Of a DNA stretch of 64,000 bases, positions 1-10,261 are shown piece by piece. The stretch covers positions 3,588,937 to 3,652,936 of the forward strand of contig NW_006768765.1 of NCBI RefSeq assembly GCF_000204055.1. Reading direction: 5' to 3'. The notes under the pieces are model-generated. The model worked only from the letters and a program-made list of their open reading frames with translations, made no database searches and had not been told where the DNA came from. A program made the position numbers and the translations under genes. Source of the stretch: Melampsora larici-populina 98AG31 (lineage: Eukaryota > Basidiomycota > Pucciniomycetes > Pucciniales > Melampsoraceae). Position 1 is the stretch's first letter; every line of letters starts with the position of its first letter.

Positions 1-309
1 GCATCAGAACAGCTCGGCTACGCAAGACTTCCCAAACCCGGTTCCGGCAAGAAGGAATGTGGTCTTGTTGTTCATCAGGCTATGGACAGATCGTATCTGT
101 TTTTCTCGAGACTCGAAACCGTATTTGGTATGGAACATGGCCTGAAGAATCTCGATTTGGGCGTCAGGTGAGCTTTTTTTGTGTTTTTCTTCAATCAGAG
201 GTCGACCTGGCTTGAATTGAATTGCTTTCGGAGAATGACTTGCTTGATTAGAATTGTCTTCCGGTGATTTCGTGGTCGCTGCTTCTCTTGCTGAACTTCG
301 AAGATGCAT
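1..309 (-). CDS. RecQ-like DNA helicase, N-terminal fragment cut by window edge
   Basis: An open frame runs from an ATG at 309 to the left edge of the window. It has a hydrophilic N-terminus of about 55 residues, then an F-x-x-x-Y-G-F-x-S-R-E-K-Q block resembling RecQ motif 0, then the Walker A motif AGTGFGKS near residues 88-95. This is the start of a superfamily 2 helicase; Walker B and the helicase C domain would lie to the left. Rust genomes carry many dispersed RecQ-like helicases of this type, often within mobile DNA, so this is more likely a repeat-family member than the single-copy repair enzyme. No stop or frameshift is visible in the part seen. Function beyond ATP-dependent helicase is inference. 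Confidence 0.7.
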
Positions 310-415
310 GTCTAAAGGTAATTAGGTGGTGGTGTTCAACCGCGTTGTAACCGCGTCGTGCATGAGCGGGGGTGCAACAATTGAAAGCGCTTGGGGCAGA
401 TAGCCGCACGTAAGC

Positions 416-800
416 TTGTTTTGGACTTCTGTCCAAAACAAAATAATGGGGGTCCGAAACAAAATATTTGGCCAATACTCCCAAATCAATTTCCGGGCCT
501 GCACGCGCGCTGAACCCGTTGAAATCCATGGATATTGGAATCCAATTTTCCCACAATCTACAAGTGGTGACATGCTAAAAACAGTCCGAAGTGAAGGAGA
601 AGGCTCAGCAGAGGCACTCCTGAATTTCTTGCAACCTTTTACGATGTTTAAAGCCCTCAAAAAGGGATTTCAAGCAAAAGTGCTCGAAATTCCTGCTGGT
701 CTCAGGCCAAGCTCGGGGTGTATGCCCTAAGCCCCTCTTCGAGAGCGGACGTGGCCGCGTCGGAAGAGGGGCTTATGTTAAGCTTAGCTTTCTCTAATGT
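416..800. repeat. Dispersed repeat related to the foldback element at 46.3-47.2 kb
   Basis: The sequence from about 560 to 790 aligns by eye with 46865-47060. Shared parts include a tract ending in GAAATTCCTGCTGGTCTCAGG and a hairpin whose arms read AAGCCCCTCTTC and GAAGAGGGGCTTA (about 728-775). The start of the block, 416-445, contains a short palindrome (GTTTTGGA...TCCAAAAC). No coding capacity is credible here. It appears to be one end of a non-autonomous element whose second end is not seen. Confidence 0.5.
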
Positions 801-2708
801 TTCAGAGTATCTCTCGTTCCGTCAAAACTACCCGTGGCCAGTTCTAGTTCTAGGAAGCTTCCCACGGCTCCCCAGGATTGCTGGCTGACTTGCGGGTGCT
901 CAAGTCTACCTAAGCCTAAACTTATCTAGTGCCCCCTCCTCATGAGTAGTCGAGGGAGAGCCTTACGGCTACACCACAAGGACACTTGGATGTCCACCGG
1001 GTGTCCGATTTTTCTTGGTGGGGGACGGACGTCCCCCCACAGCACACCGAGAAAATTAAATGTCCGTCGGACTCCGACGTTCGAGTCCGTTCGGTTGCCT
1101 CCGACCTCGCAGGTTGACCCAGCCAAAATCTCAGGCGTACGCTTCGAGGCAGTTTGAAGTGTACGCTTGAAATTCTGCTGTTCGGTACAGAAGCCGCGGT
1201 CGACCTTTGAGGCGTCTACCTCGAGGTCGTCCAGCCAAATTTGTCGACCTGCCAGGTTTGACGTTTTGGTCGAATCTTGCAGGTTGACCTGGCTAGTCCC
1301 ATAGACCTGAAACCAGGAGCGCGACATCGGATTTTGCAAAGGGAGAAAACCCATAAGTTGCGAGGTCAACTACACTTCAAGTCGAGTGTACCAAACGCAC
1401 CAAACCCTGGTACACGCTTTGTGGCAGACATGGTCTACCTGCGGATCCGCAGGTAGACGCCTCGCAAGTCTACGCCTGCGAGGTCGAAGGCAGCCGAACG
1501 GACTCTCAGACGCCTGAGCAGAGCCAAACTTAACAAAGTCCCTCGCGCCAAAGGCCCGAGGCTTGAGCGAGGGAGCAGAGCCCATCGGGCTGCCCAGCGC
1601 GCGCGAATCAACATCCATCTGACATCTCTCGAGGTTTGTCATAAGGACTCAGGACACACTCTTCCCAAGAATATAACTTCTCAATATCTCTCTGGACGTA
1701 TGCAGGTCGTCCCAAAGCTATCTATGGGTTGGTTTTTATTTCACTTATTTCAAATTTGTTTTGATTGATAACAGGGTTAGTCTCCTAGAATTTCCTATAA
1801 AGCGTTGCTATAAAGAATATTTGTAATTCAGATGGCCAACATTGACAAGAGAAAACAAACGAGAAGATGATAAACACAATAAAGTATCAAAAGTGATAGT
1901 GGCAGAAACAATAAAACAAAGAAATGATAAAAACAATGATACAATCCATCACCAAAAGCTCATAAGCATAATTGGCCTTTTTCTTGATCATTGACATGAA
2001 TTGAAAGGTTTGATGGATTCATTGTGGTCTTTAAATTGATCGATAACGAGTCGATTCAAGATTCTTGGTACATATGATCACCCCTATCAACTTTTCTAGA
2101 CTTGACTCACCTTTCTAAAACAGTGCTTTAAGATTTGTAAAATGAAGATGATGTAAGACAAAGAACTTCAGACCGAGGTCAACTAGTTTCACTTCAAATG
2201 GTAAACAGACCAAAGCAGATCCTGGATCAGAACACATTCCCAAATTCAGGCTAAATAGTGTGTGGTTTTTATATACGTAAAATCAAGACTCACCTTTGAG
2301 ATCTTTGCCTTGAACACTTTTGAGCTCAAGAGAAAATCAGCAATCTGAAAGTTGAAAAAGTTCATTGTGAAAAGTGATATTGAAAAGTTGAAGTAAACGA
2401 AATCAAATACCTCCTGGGTGATTGTACTTTCAAAAAAGGAAACAATCACGGTGATTAAGATGTGAGACGAGAGTTTGCCTTTGTTATTTGATCATTAAAA
2501 TCCAACGAGCTTGATTGTTGTTGTGAACGAGGAAAAAGCATTGAGCGTTGAAGATAGATCAGTGTGACCAGATAAAAGATGAAGGTGATGAAAGGAAAGG
2601 GGCAAGGAGATGAAAATTGAGCAAGATGAAAATGAAAGACGGAAATGAGACGGAAGCGCAGAGATGAAGAAGGATGAAGATTGATTTGGGTCAAAGTAGG
2701 TTAAAGTG
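801..2708. other. Intergenic; GC-rich degenerate repeat (about 900-1650), then AT-rich DNA
   Basis: From about 940 to 1640 the sequence is locally GC-rich and full of short direct and inverted words built on GAGGTCG, TCTACCTG and GTCGACCT, for example a palindrome around 1430-1460. This suggests a decayed repeat. From 1650 to 2700 the DNA is AT-rich. On the minus strand around 2290-2420 there are splice-like signals (AAAG|GTGAGT and TTTCAG) around short open pieces, but I could not assemble a convincing gene. Confidence 0.35.
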
Positions 2709-3689
2709 TTACAGCCGTTGTATTACAGTAGATTTCATAAAGGTTGAAATCGAGGTTTTTTGAAAATCGAGAGGTGGCCCGTGCGCCACCTGTGACAGGT
2801 CTCAAATATGCATACCAGATCGATGAACATACAGTAGCACGACTTTCAACAACCCCAACGCTTCAAATGTTTGGTGGCGCAGCACCCCGGGCAAGGCGGC
2901 GACGCTACATATGAAGCGTCGCGCGCACGCTTTGGACCAGGGCCGGAGCTTCTCACAGAGCATCAACAGTAGTCGCACGGCAACTCTGAAGCGTCACCTG
3001 CGGCTGCATGCCGGCTGACAACTGCCGCACAACACCGACGTACTACCAGCTGGCGCATAGCACCGACGCATCACCAGCTGGCGCACAGCACCAGTTGTCA
3101 ACTTGCTGACATTGACAACTCTCTCGATTGCCTTTCTACCTCATCTCATTGCTTGTCCTCCTTAAACATTGTTGTCTATTCAAGCGTGATATCAATCAAC
3201 AACCAACTTGAATCAATAATCACCTTCAGTCAATAATCAAATATCAATTCATAATCAACTCACTTAATCAATAATCAAATTTCATTCAATCTGCTTGTGT
3301 TTGTGATCAGTGAAAAACATGAGTATTCAAACATGTTTGGACTTGTAAAGATCTTAAAACCTCTTGAAACTCAAAGAACCAACCAACCCATCAAAGTTTC
3401 ATCTCACATTGTCTTTTCTGTTCCATCTTTCTGAACTTTTTTCCTAAATACACATAGAATTTGTTTTGCAAGGCTTTTCAATTCATTTATCTTCTCTACA
3501 AGAAGTGTTTCATAAAAGACAAGATCAGATGTACAAATGAAATATATATATCTTGGGATTCTTAGTCTATTTCATGTCATATTGTTGGGCCAAGAGGTTT
3601 CAGTAATGTAGTCTCAAAACAACAAATAATCAAACTATACTTAAAAAGGGATTCATGATCAATCAGATGCATCATTCCTATCCATGGAT

Positions 3690-4910
3690 CCTTCTCAATC
3701 ACTACCAATTGATTTAGAACGACAAGACCGTGAAGGAGGTGGAGGAGACCGACTTTTAAGTCTAGATTGAACCCAAGTTTCTTTGGAAGGAGATTGACTT
3801 CTGACTCTAGAAGATTTACGTAACTTTTCTACAGGGGGATGACTTTTTCCTCTAGATACCCGACGAGACTCATTTACAGATGAACAACTTTTGACTCTAG
3901 ATGAAGTACAAGTGGTTTTGGATCGATGAATGGCACAAAAGCCAGGTGGTGGTGGTGTATCAGAGGAATGTTTGGAATTTTTTCTAGGTGATTGTCGATT
4001 GGAATCGATGGATTGAGATTGAGATCAAGAACTTGATCGATCTTGACCCTCGCGTCTTGGAGGAGTAAATCTTGAATATTGACGGCTACGTGGTGGTGAT
4101 CTGCCGAGTGAATGACTGGGTGTTTTTTGAAGAGGTGGTGATTGTGATTGTGATTGCGATACACTTTGTCTTTGTGAGGGTCAATACACATCTGGTTCAT
4201 TTCCACAATATCGATCATTACGAGGTGGTGGTGGTGGTGGTGAACCTGAAGGAATTCAACTGCGGCAACGTCTTCTATGATCATCAGAATCTTTTCTTCC
4301 ACAATGATGACCACCAGCACTGACACTGTGCAGATGTAGTATTTTTCCACCATGCAAAATGATTAAAATTAATGTCAAAATGATTAAAAATGCTGTGTTA
4401 ATGCATAAAAATGCACCATTAATGCACCATTAATGCGGAAAAATGCAGCATCAATGCAGTAAAATGCAGTGTTAATGCACACACAAAATGAATTCAGAAT
4501 TCCACCTTTTTCAATTTTGTTTGTCCTTCAGGTCAATCATTTTTCATTTGGGAAAAATACTACATCTCCCCAGTGTGAGAGGACGTTGAATACGATCAGC
4601 TAAAGTGGTATTAGACCAACAATGAGTTTTCTCTTGATGAATGGCTTCTTGATACTTTTCTCGTTCTTCACATGATTCTTTCTGTGCTGAAAGTTGAAGA
4701 GCTCTTTCTTGATCTTGTTGTGCTCTTTCTTATATTGCTTGTTTTTTTTGTAATTGAATTTCTTATTAAATGGTGGTTGTTCTTCAAATTCCCTGAAAAG
4801 CACATCCAAGCTCAGCCAAATATACAGATGAAAGGGGATAATGATACTCACGCTGACCAGGGTCCTACCCATTTGACCAGCCATGTCCCTCATGCCAAGG
4901 AACCGTAAGT
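3690..4910 (-). pseudogene. Captured RS-domain (splicing-factor-like) gene fragment, decayed
   Basis: Read on the minus strand, one frame gives a Lys/Glu/Gln-rich coiled-coil-like stretch (about 4800-4575). A MITE follows (4333-4567), then a poly-Pro tract and a long Ser/Arg region with S-R-S-P-P, R-S-P-P-R-S and S-Q-S-Q-S motifs, ending at a TGA near 3708. The RS frame is broken by two TGA codons (4181-4183 and 4025-4027), each in the context TTGA where CGA (Arg) is expected. The upstream coiled-coil part needs several frame changes. The architecture resembles spliceosome-associated RS proteins, but I cannot name the parent gene. The low-complexity opposite-strand frame across 4072-4323 is a shadow of the RS repeats. 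Confidence 0.55.
4333..4567. mobile_element. MITE inside the captured RS gene
   Basis: The inverted ends are AGATGTAGTATTTTTCC (left) and its complement GGAAAAATACTACATCT (right). The interior is AT-rich with a tandem-like series of AATGCA / TTAATGCA words (4376-4490). It has no coding capacity. It separates the coiled-coil part of the RS gene fragment from the RS tail, so it inserted into that gene either before or after capture. Confidence 0.55.
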
Positions 4911-5174
4911 TCGAGGTTGTGGAAAGGATACGGCAAAGATGAGCAATGAGATGAGGTAATAATTGAAATTGTGAGAGTTGTCAGCAAGCTGTGCAGCAGC
5001 TGGTAGTGCGTTGGTGCTGTGCGGCAGCTGTCAGGCGGCATGCAGCCGCAGGTGACGCTTCAGAGTTGCCGTGCGACTACTGTTGACGCTTTGTGAGAAG
5101 CTCCGGCCCCGGTCCGAAGCGTGCGCACGGCGCTTCATATGTAGCGTCACCGCCTTGCCCGGGGTGCAGTGGTC

Positions 5175-5521
5175 AAGAGCCGTGATTGGGTGGTGTGACT
5201 TTGATGGGACTCCCGTGTTCGACTCATTGCCCTCGTATTTTTTACCACCGTTTTTTTGCCTAGAATCAACGATGAAATGGCAACAAGCAAATGCAAGCAA
5301 TCAAAACCAGCATAGCTTTCCCAATCTTTTAGTTTATGACAACAAGCAAAGCAAATATGTAAAACTTGTCAAAAGCCGTGATGACATAAAAGAAAGCCAC
5401 TCGGGCTTGAACTCAAAAATGTGTGTCTTATGAGGGTGTGCATACCCATGAACAGCGCATTCATCCAACTGTGCCAGAGGTTCTTTTGAGTTAACGTGTC
5501 TATGGTGTCTATGTCAGCATT
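5175..5521 (+). repeat. Candidate tRNA-derived SINE in the right TIR
   Basis: This stretch is present in the right arm of the 2.9 kb element and missing from the left arm, so it is a later insertion. Its start has an A-box-like TGGTCAAGAGCC and, about 35 bp on, a B-box-like GTGTTCGACTC, the spacing expected for a tRNA-derived Pol III promoter. It does not fold into a complete tRNA by eye. No poly-A tail or target duplication was confirmed. Confidence 0.3.
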
Positions 5522-5915
5522 TTGGTATGCATATTTGAGACCTGTCACAGGTGGCGCACGGGCCACCTCTTGATTTTCAAAAAACCTCGATTTCAACCTT
5601 TATCAAATCTACTGTATCTACTGGCAGATTTTTGAAAAGTTGTGTTGTCGCCGGATTTAACTTTTGAAGTCAAAAACTCGAAAATTATGTCACTTTGAGA
5701 GTAACTCAATTGTTCTTGTGCTAGATATGACCAATGGGCAGTAGAGTTATCAGTCTCAAAAGGGTTTTTTGGAGTTTTTGACCTCTACATTAAATCTGGC
5801 AACAACACAATGATCTAAAAATCTGCCGATAGATCTTACAACGGCTGTAAAGTGATGATGATGTCATTCCAAACCTTTGACCAAACAATCTTCAAATTTA
5901 ACTGTCCTTGCCTCA

Positions 5916-6643
5916 CACCGCGGGAATTAAATAGTTCAAACCCGGATCGAACCGAGTTTTGGTGTCCGGGTTTGAAATTTCCTCAAATTGTGAAATTCGT
6001 TCACGACTCATTTGCAATACTTTTGCCGAATTCCCTCAAGCGGTACTCTGCTTGGCCTGTATATGTACAGCCCTTTGCATAATTGATGACTTTGAAGAAA
6101 AAAGACCTCGAGTTTTCAAATAAAAAACCTTGAGTTTTGTCAAAAAGCTGCTGAGTTTTTCACAAAGTCAGTAAGTTTTTTTGGAAACCTGGCTCAGTAA
6201 TTCTAAAAGAGAAAGAGCTGGCTCAGTTTTTGAGAAACTCGATGAATCTTTGAAAAAAACTCACAGGTTTTTTTTGAAAACTCGGGTGTTTTCTCTTTTT
6301 CCAAAGTCATTAATTCTGCAAAAGGCTGTACAGCTACATCATACAACAACATCACCCTTCAGCATCAGTCACCAAGGATTCACCAATTGTACAGAGGATC
6401 AAGAACAAGATTCAAGACTGAGGATGCATGACAAAGGAAAGATGATTGAATGGTTGGAATCGAAGTTGTTGTTGTATGATGAAGCTGTACATACACACGC
6501 GGGGACAACAGAGTACCGCTCAAGGGAAACCGGCAAACCTATTGCAAACAAGTTGTGAACAAATTTCACAATTCAAGGAAATTTTGAACCCGGACACCAA
6601 AATTCGGTTCAATCCAGGTTTGAACTATTTAATTCCCGCGGTG
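5916..6643. mobile_element. 728 bp non-autonomous TIR element, CACTA-like, TSD TCA
   Basis: The left end begins CACCGCGGGAATTAAATAG and the right end is its inverted match. The inverted similarity continues for about 160 bp on each side (5916-6075 and 6490-6643). The flanks are TCA (5913-5915) and TCA (6644-6646), a 3-bp target duplication. The centre (6085-6300) is a run of imperfect units around GAGTTTT(T). There is no transposase. The CAC ends with a 3-bp duplication fit the CACTA/EnSpm group. Confidence 0.65.
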
Positions 6644-6955
6644 TCATAGCACCCAGTCTTGAGACTACTGGTGGATGTCCTGCCTTCATCATGTGGACAA
6701 CAGATCTTGGATTACTAGTGGTTGTCTGCAATGTGCTGGAAGGGTGCCCACTTGATTGGGCGTCCGTAGGTCATCTGAGCACAGTGTGCTTGCAAGTCAT
6801 CCTAGCAAGGACAACACCAGTGCATCTTCAGGATGCGGTGCGGATATTCTATGCACTCAGACGTCCAGCCAGCACCCCATTAATGGATTTTGGGTCGTGT
6901 CCCCAATCTTGGACATGCCCGACGCCCTGACGCAAATAACTGCTTTGTGGTGTAA
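6644..6955. other. Spacer between two transposons
   Basis: About 310 bp lie between the CACTA-like element and the Harbinger element. Overlapping short open frames occur on the plus strand, but they lack recognisable motifs, and I see no gene or promoter here. Confidence 0.5.
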
Positions 6956-7279
6956 GAGCACCCACTATGGTTGCTCTAACAATGTGAATTAGCGTTACTT
7001 TAACGCTAAATTATCTACAGGTCCACTATGGACCTGTTTTATGGTTGCGCTCCCTGTGAATGCGTCAAATGATGCATCAGGGTTGTCTAAATCTACGCAA
7101 GCCTAAATCAAGTGTTATCTTACAATTTGACGCATTGAATTGGTCAACCAGGTCAATCAACTTTGGTTTCTTCGACGCTTTGAAGCCTCAACACTTCACA
7201 ACTTCAACCATCCACTTCAACTTTGAAACTTCAAATCTTCAAAACTTCATATCTTCCCTCCACCATCAACTGATTTGAA

Positions 7280-7999
7280 ATGTCTGTTCCACATGATCCT
7301 GCTACTTCAAAAGCCACCAAACGAGGCGGTAATTGGACTGAAGCCAAGCACGAGCAGCTAGCAATATCTTGGGTTGTCACCAGCACTCAACCCAAACACT
7401 CCAACAACTTGTCAAGCAAGGCCTTTTTTGAATATATCGCAGCTCATTTCAATAGTCACTTGCACTCTCAACAAACAGGCAAGATGTGTAAGAATAAGTG
7501 AGTAGTATATCACGTTGAATTTACCACATGTATCAAAATTCAAAGTTTTAAATTTCCTTTCAGATGGCGTACAATGAATCCATCAACCCAGAAGTTCTCC
7601 GGGATCTATGCTTGCTTGGAGCATGATCCACCATCAGGAACATCGTCTGATACATGGATTGTTGATGCTATGAAAGTGTACCAAGCTGAGATGAAAAGCT
7701 CTTTTAAGTTTCTCGAGGCTTGGCATAAACTTTGGTACAAGCCCAAGTGGAATACTTGGCGTATCAACCAGCGCGATCACCCCCCTCCACCACCCCCTGC
7801 GGACATCCTTCCAAATCCAACTCCAGATGCGACTCAGAATGAATCATCATCAGCTACCGCACATGCTCGACCCAATGACAGAGAACGTCCTATCGGTGGC
7901 AAAGCGGCAAATAAACAACAAATCAAATCAAAGCAAAAGTCTCATGGCAATAAAGCCAGAATTGAAGCAATGGCCGCATTCACTGCAGTAGCAAGTTGA
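7280..7999 (+). CDS. Harbinger SANT/Myb-like accessory protein
   Basis: Exon 1 is 7280-7497 and exon 2 is 7564-7999, joined across a 66-bp GT-AG intron (GTGAGT...TTTCAG) that keeps frame. The N-terminus has the G-G-N-W-T pattern opening a SANT/trihelix-like DNA-binding fold. The middle matches the NAM-like type found with Harbinger transposases (Y-x-A-x-M-K...F-L-E-A-W-H-x-L-x-x-P-K-W). A P-rich linker and a basic tail follow. Such proteins help import the nuclease and bind the element ends. The frame stops at 7999, but coding-like sequence rich in Lys/Glu continues in other frames to about 8168, so the C-terminal coiled coil has probably been lost to frameshift. Confidence 0.7.
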
Positions 8000-8346
8000 C
8001 GAGCTGATGCTAGCGAAGAATGAAATTGAATCGCAAAGAACTTGATGTCAAGCGAGCTTAAAATCAAGGATCTTGAAATCGCTCATGCGAAGGAGGAAGA
8101 CTGTCCTGATGAGATTTCAAAGAAGATATTACTAGGCTTGAAAGAAGAAGTTGCTAAGCAATATCAATAGCTATATTTACATATCATTATCATCACTATC
8201 AGTCTTTCATAATCATGTAAAGTACAATTATAGTACAATTATTAATCCTCAAAGAAATTAGATATAAAGTGTCAGTATAACATTTATGTAGTAATGTATG
8301 ATCAAAAGCAATGCAGTATAACTTGTTTTTGAACCAAGAGAAACCA

Positions 8347-9686
8347 TCATTGACCTGCTTCCTTCAGCCAGAGATCCATTGTGAGATCGTGCTGAAGCTC
8401 GGAATGTGCTTGTGAATCTCTCAGACAAAGGGTATTCTGAAGGTATTCCATCAGAGTGTTTTGTACGGCTGGATCTTGTAATTTTGGAATGATCCTTGTT
8501 TCAGAGGTGTATGCTTCAATGATAGGATTGAGTGTACCTTGATCTTGAATGATCATATTATGTAGGACTATGCAGCACATCATAGCCAAGTGCATGTCGA
8601 CTAGATACCACATCCAACATGGCATGTGAGTAATCCCGAATTGAATTTGAATCACTCCAAAGCATCGCTCAATGTCTTTTTGTGCTCCTTCTTGAGCTTC
8701 AGCAAAAAGTTTCACCGCAGGTGATTGGCGAGCTCGCGGTGCTTTGACAATAGTTGGCCAGTCAGGGTAGATTCCATCACCAAGGTAGTATCCTTGCTTG
8801 TAGAGTTTCCCGTTGACTGTAAAGTGAACTTCATCTTTGGTTCCTAGAAAAAGGCATGAGTCAGATCATGATATTGTAAGAAAACTTGACTAGACTCACC
8901 TTTGAGGAAGTCGGTGAAAAGGAAAGAACGATTCAGTATGTTGATATTGTTAAGGGAACCCAGAGTTCCAAAGAATGCATGCCAGACTGTGAGGTCTTTG
9001 GAAGCAACTGCTTCAAGAACTATAGTTGGTGTGTGTTCTTTGCCTTTGTACTGTCCACTCCAGGCAAGTGGACAGTTCTTCCAAGCCCAATGCATACCAT
9101 CAAGGCTTCCTTTACAACCAGGTAAGCCACATCTTTCGTACTCCTTTGTAATTCGATTGAGCTCCTCAGCATTTGGTGGTCAAAGGTAATCCGGACCGTA
9201 GATCTTGTTTATATGCTTCATAAAAAGTTTCAGAGTTAATATTGCTGTTGTTTCCCCAATACCAACATAGTCATCAGTCGCATCCGCCGGAATTCCCAAG
9301 GTGAGCTGTTTCAATGCACAAACTACCTTCTGATGAACAGTGAGTCCCATCACACCACAGGCATCTGGTTTTTGAATCCAGAATTGATCATGTATTTGTA
9401 GATCTTTGATTATTCTCATACATAATGCTTTACTCATTTGAAATCTACGTTCAAATTTGGACTCGTATCTAGCGTTGGGTGCAAAGTAATCGTCATAAAG
9501 TTGCTGAGCACGTCTTTCTCAATCTCGATCTATTCGGATTCGAGTCTGGGGAGGTGGAGGTGGAGGCGGTGTGTCAGGTTTGTTGAACAAGAACTCAAGG
9601 ACCATTTGGTCGTATTCTTGCTGTTCTTCATCGTCATTTGAAGACCTCAAAAGCCCATCAATCTGCCTTTTCACCAAAGCAGGCAT
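8347..9686 (-). pseudogene. PIF/Harbinger DDE nuclease (transposase) with two nonsense codons
   Basis: On the minus strand, exon 1 runs from 9686 to 8900 and exon 2 from 8843 to 8347, with a 56-bp intron (GTGAGT...TCTAG). The family signatures are clear: GSLDGMHW with the first catalytic Asp, GTLGSLNNINILNRS for the second block, and DIERCFGVIQ with the catalytic Glu. TGA codons at 9519-9521 and 9180-9182 both lie where Arg (CGA) is expected, the second in Y-L-R-P-P-N. In the second block the usual N-D-I-N reads N-N-I-N, so the catalytic Asp appears replaced by Asn. These changes fit C-to-T mutation at TCG on one strand or the other. The copy could be complemented in trans but cannot make an active enzyme. 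Confidence 0.8.
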
Positions 9687-10261
9687 TGTGATGATGAAAA
9701 GGTTTAATTTTGGATGAAGTTTATTAAAAAGATACAATAATTCATTTCAAAATTAGACCACTGTGGATCTGGTTGATCTACAGTGATTTATCGTTCGTAA
9801 ATCATATGGTAAAGCGCCTGATAGTGGATTTCAGGTGTTTACCATTTTAGTTGTTACACGCACGATCAAATTTCGCGCTCAGGAACACAAAATTTATGAT
9901 AAAACACTGTCATGATAGTGGGTGCTCTAAAGTCATGGTTTTCAACTTCCAACAGCAAGATATTCAGCCATCTTTCACTTATTTCCCCCATTATGAGGGT
10001 TCCACACCTCATCAAATCTTGCTTCCAGGAACTCGTGGCTTCCTTAACATCTTGTGCGTCTGCTGTTGCTGGTCTCTGATCCTCACTGCAAGTATATTCA
10101 CTGCTGCTTCAATTCTTGGACACTTCGTTTTTGGAATTTTCAGCACACCTTGGGGGGTCTTGTATTCAATCAGGTGTCTCAGCTACAAGTTCTTACAGCT
10201 CCTCTCAGTGAGTTTCATGAATAAGTGTACTCTACAGAATGAATTTTAAAATAAAAACTAG

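Larger units (their letters stand above)
2724..5616. mobile_element. 2.9 kb non-autonomous TIR element carrying host-gene sequence
   Basis: Long terminal inverted repeats run from 2724 to about 3155 and from about 4935 to 5616. They begin TACAGTAGATTT and contain the words GGCCCGTGCGCCACCTG and CACCCCGGGCAAGGCGG on both sides. The right arm carries an extra stretch of about 340 bp (5178-5521) absent from the left. No transposase frame was found. The interior holds a decayed RS-rich coding region on the minus strand (about 3680-4910). This is the architecture of Pack-type elements, where TIRs mobilise a captured host gene fragment. A clear target duplication was not found. Confidence 0.6.
2709..5850. 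mobile_element. MITE interrupted by a larger element (two halves)
   Basis: The left end at 2709-2723 begins ACAGCCGTTGTA. The right part, 5617-5850, ends TACAACGGCTGTAA. The right part aligns in inverted orientation with the uninterrupted MITE at 13941-14186, sharing the segment about (CCAATGGGCAGTA...GTTATCA) and both TIRs. In the intact copy the left TIR runs directly into the segment that here begins at 5617, so the 2724-5616 element sits inside this MITE. AAAGTG flanks both outer ends and may be part of a degenerate target duplication. Confidence 0.6.
6956..9927. mobile_element. PIF/Harbinger DNA transposon, 2972 bp, TSD TAA, coding genes mutated
   Basis: The ends are GAGCACCCACTAT and its inverted complement, flanked by TAA (6953-6955 and 9928-9930), the 3-bp duplication typical of the superfamily. 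Inside are the two expected genes facing each other: a SANT/Myb-like protein on the plus strand (7280-7999) and a DDE_Tnp_4-type nuclease on the minus strand (8347-9686). The layout is complete, so this was an autonomous element. The nuclease has two in-frame TGA codons and a substituted catalytic residue, so this copy is dead. Confidence 0.85.

Noticed and set aside
2246..2694. Possible spliced minus-strand gene with GTGAGT and TTTCAG signals
   Set aside because: Only very short pieces join before a stop, and no family is recognisable; evidence is too thin for a gene call.
4072..4323. Val/Ile-rich plus-strand frame and His-rich minus-strand frame in the same place
   Set aside because: Both are shadows of the RS/poly-Pro coding strand of the captured gene; the RS frame explains the composition.
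5160..5250. A genuine tRNA gene
   Set aside because: A- and B-box-like words are present, but no acceptor stem or complete cloverleaf can be drawn. No convincing tRNA or rRNA gene was seen anywhere in the window.
9851..10249. Plus-strand frame straddling the right end of the Harbinger element
   Set aside because: It crosses the element boundary and its target duplication, so it cannot be an ancestral gene, and it has no recognised domain.
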